Source: RI-153 sp963752935 (GTDB lineage Bacteria; Chloroflexota; Anaerolineae; Caldilineales; Caldilineaceae). From it: 64,000 nucleotides of DNA. The notes under the pieces were generated by a model that had not been told where the DNA came from, did no database searches, and worked only from the letters and a program-made list of their open reading frames with translations. Shown here one piece after another: positions 62,518-64,000 of this stretch (position 1 is the stretch's first letter; each line of letters opens with the position of its first letter). The DNA lies in assembly GCA_963752935.1 (NCBI GenBank), contig CAVWAL010000010.1, forward strand, positions 1-64,000, written 5' to 3'. The position numbers were made by a program, and so were the translations under genes.

Positions 62518-63801
62518 ATGAGCACTATCCTCAAATCCGGCAAGACTGACGCCGAACTCTTCGAGGCCGATCGCAAAGTGCAGCAGGTGGTGACGGAGAT
62601 CCTCGACGATGTGCGCCTGCGCGGAGACGTGGCGGTGCGCGAACTGTCTGAGCGGTTGGATCAATGGAGCCCGCCTTCGTTTCGTCTGTCCCAAGCACAG
62701 ATCGAGGCCATCATCGCCCAGATCCCGGCGCAGACCATCGAGGATCTGCACTTTGCACAGGCGCAGATCCGGCGTTTCGCCCAGGTGCAGCGCGCCGCCC
62801 TGCAGGACGTAGAGGTGGAAACGCTGCCCGGTGTGATCCTGGGGCACAAGAATATCCCCGTGCAGAGTGTGGGCTGTTATGTGCCGGGCGGACGCTACCC
62901 CATGGTGGCGTCGGCGCACATGAGTGTGCTCACGGCCAAAGTGGCGGGCGTGGAGAGGGTGATCGCGTCCACGCCGCCGATACAGGGCCAGATGCCGCGG
63001 GAAACGATTGCCGCCATGCACTTCGCCGGAGCCGACGAAATCCACATCATCGGCGGCGTACAGGCCATTGCGCGCATGGCCCTGGGCACCGATACCCTCG
63101 CCCCCGTGGATATGATCGTGGGGCCGGGGAACGCCTATGTGGCCGAGGCCAAACGCCAGCTTTTCGGACGCGTCGGCATCGACCTGCTGGCCGGCCCCAC
63201 CGAAGTGCTGATCATCGCCGACGACGCCGCCGATGCCGAGATGGTGGCCACCGATCTGCTCGGCCAGGCCGAACACGGCCCCACGTCCCCGGCGATACTG
63301 ATCACCACGAGTCGGGCGCTGGCCGCGGCGGTGGAAGTGGAGATCGGCCGCCAGTTGGAGACACTGCCCACCGCCGATGTCGCCGGCGTGGCCTGGCGCG
63401 ACTACGGACAGATCATCCTCGTGGCCGATCACGCCGAAGCCGTTGCCGAAGCAGACCGGCTGGCCGCCGAGCATGTGCAGTTGCTCACCCGTCAGGACGA
63501 CTACTTCCTGCAGCACATGAGCAACTACGGCGCCCTCTTCATCGGTCCGCGCACCAATGTAGCCTACGGCGACAAGGTGATTGGCACCAACCACACCCTG
63601 CCCACCAAACGGGCGGCGCGCTACACCGGCGGCCTGTGGGTGGGTAAGTTTCTCAAAACAGTGACCTACCAGCGCGTCCTTACCGATGAGGCCAGCGTCC
63701 TCGTCGGTGAATACTGCTCACGCTTATGCGAAATCGAACGATTCTGGGCGCACAAAGCGCAAGCGGATCTGCGCGTGCAACGATACAAGGGGTCAGTGTA
63801 A
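62518..63801 (+). CDS. hisD: Histidinol dehydrogenase family protein
   Basis: A 427-residue NAD-dependent, zinc-binding dehydrogenase. Landmarks are GCYVPGGRYPMVASAHMSVL, GVQAIARMALGTDTLAPVDM, IVGPGNAYVAEAKR, DLLAGPTEVLIIADD, LLGQAEHGPTSP and TNHTLPTKRAARYTGGLWVG. No other his genes lie nearby and it is coupled to an esterase. KRAARYTGGLWVGKFLKTVTYQ recalls non-biosynthetic HisD-like enzymes that oxidise other amino- or sulfo-alcohols (inference), so a catabolic role is as likely as histidine synthesis. The last 200 bases of the window after it hold no supported gene. Confidence 0.85.
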   Translation: MSTILKSGKTDAELFEADRKVQQVVTEILDDVRLRGDVAVRELSERLDQWSPPSFRLSQAQIEAIIAQIPAQTIEDLHFAQAQIRRFAQVQRAALQDVEVETLPGVILGHKNIPVQSVGCYVPGGRYPMVASAHMSVLTAKVAGVERVIASTPPIQGQMPRETIAAMHFAGADEIHIIGGVQAIARMALGTDTLAPVDMIVGPGNAYVAEAKRQLFGRVGIDLLAGPTEVLIIADDAADAEMVATDLLGQAEHGPTSPAILITTSRALAAAVEVEIGRQLETLPTADVAGVAWRDYGQIILVADHAEAVAEADRLAAEHVQLLTRQDDYFLQHMSNYGALFIGPRTNVAYGDKVIGTNHTLPTKRAARYTGGLWVGKFLKTVTYQRVLTDEASVLVGEYCSRLCEIERFWAHKAQADLRVQRYKGSV

Positions 63802-64000
63802 AGCGGGCGCAGCGAATCAACCGGTCTGGACGGTTTCTTTGCACAACCATTGATACCCATAGGGTGTAAGCTCGGCCCTATGCGATGCGCTTTCTAACGT
63901 GGAGGAATTCGCCAGAACCACCTCCCAGTCGGCGTCGTGGGTGCGGAACTAACCCCGGTCCATCGAACCCCAACCGCAAATTCAATCTTCGTCCATCTGT

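Overview
The window reads as a chromosomal segment of a GC-rich bacterium, most likely a Chloroflexota of the Caldilineae/Anaerolineae type. The clues are inferential. There are many sugar-type ABC components, including a Tat-targeted lipoprotein binding protein. Large surface proteins carry a Thr/Pro linker and an LPLIQR-type C-terminus. DUF4157 effector-like proteins are present, and divergent enzyme paralogues are scattered between short palindromic repeats. No rRNA, tRNA, CRISPR array, phage or transposase gene was seen.

Layout. 0.2-9 kb: small metabolic and housekeeping genes (GNAT acetyltransferase, DinB-like, ThuA-like, a frameshifted mandelate-racemase-type enzyme, an Imm-5-like protein), a right-handed beta-helix protein coupled to a divergent orphan GroEL, and an Asp-box beta-propeller. 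8.9-9.8 kb: an intergenic region holding a complete candidate micro-gene on the minus strand (promoter, strong SD, 29-codon hydrophobic ORF, long hairpin) plus repeats. 9.8-14.9 kb (minus): a MscS channel and a protein made of three fused solute-binding domains. 15.1-19.4 kb: an isoquinoline-oxidoreductase-like molybdenum hydroxylase pair and an ATP-grasp enzyme.

19.5-30.5 kb is the most interesting region. It holds three consecutive proteins sharing an N-terminal module with QRVEDEEELQMKP repeats, two of them with a DUF4157 HELTH motif, as seen in effectors of extracellular contractile injection systems. The first ends in an RNase Sa/barnase-type domain and is followed, with an ATGA overlap, by a barstar-like protein. 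The second has a large C-terminus with a histidine-rich helical signature. The third ends in a CdiA-type RNase-like domain and is followed by a small acidic candidate immunity gene. A tumE/tumA toxin-antitoxin pair then sits between two near-identical 157-bp pieces of a phosphotransferase gene. No injection-system structural genes lie in the window.

30.5-40 kb: an enolase paralogue, an M81 (MlrC-like) protein, a RidA-like candidate, and a catabolic operon (EF_0837-type amidohydrolase, two sugar ABC permeases, a lipoprotein binding protein, a SelA-like PLP enzyme). 40.2-46.2 kb: an ABC-2 exporter, a NarL-type two-component system, a UGT-like glycosyltransferase and an endonuclease III-like protein. 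46.4-58 kb (minus): a giant surface protein gene of about 3,880 codons (TSP3 repeats, two LamG domains, Calx-beta, Thr/Pro stalk), broken by many frameshifts and one in-frame stop. 58.6-63.8 kb: a GH31 alpha-xylosidase, a 206-bp tandem repeat, an alpha/beta hydrolase and a HisD-family dehydrogenase.

Two inverted copies of a 230-bp MITE-like element bracket 41.9-58.6 kb. A 75-bp palindromic repeat occurs three times. Single-base frameshifts occur in several otherwise well-conserved genes, so assembly or consensus errors are a real alternative to pseudogenisation.
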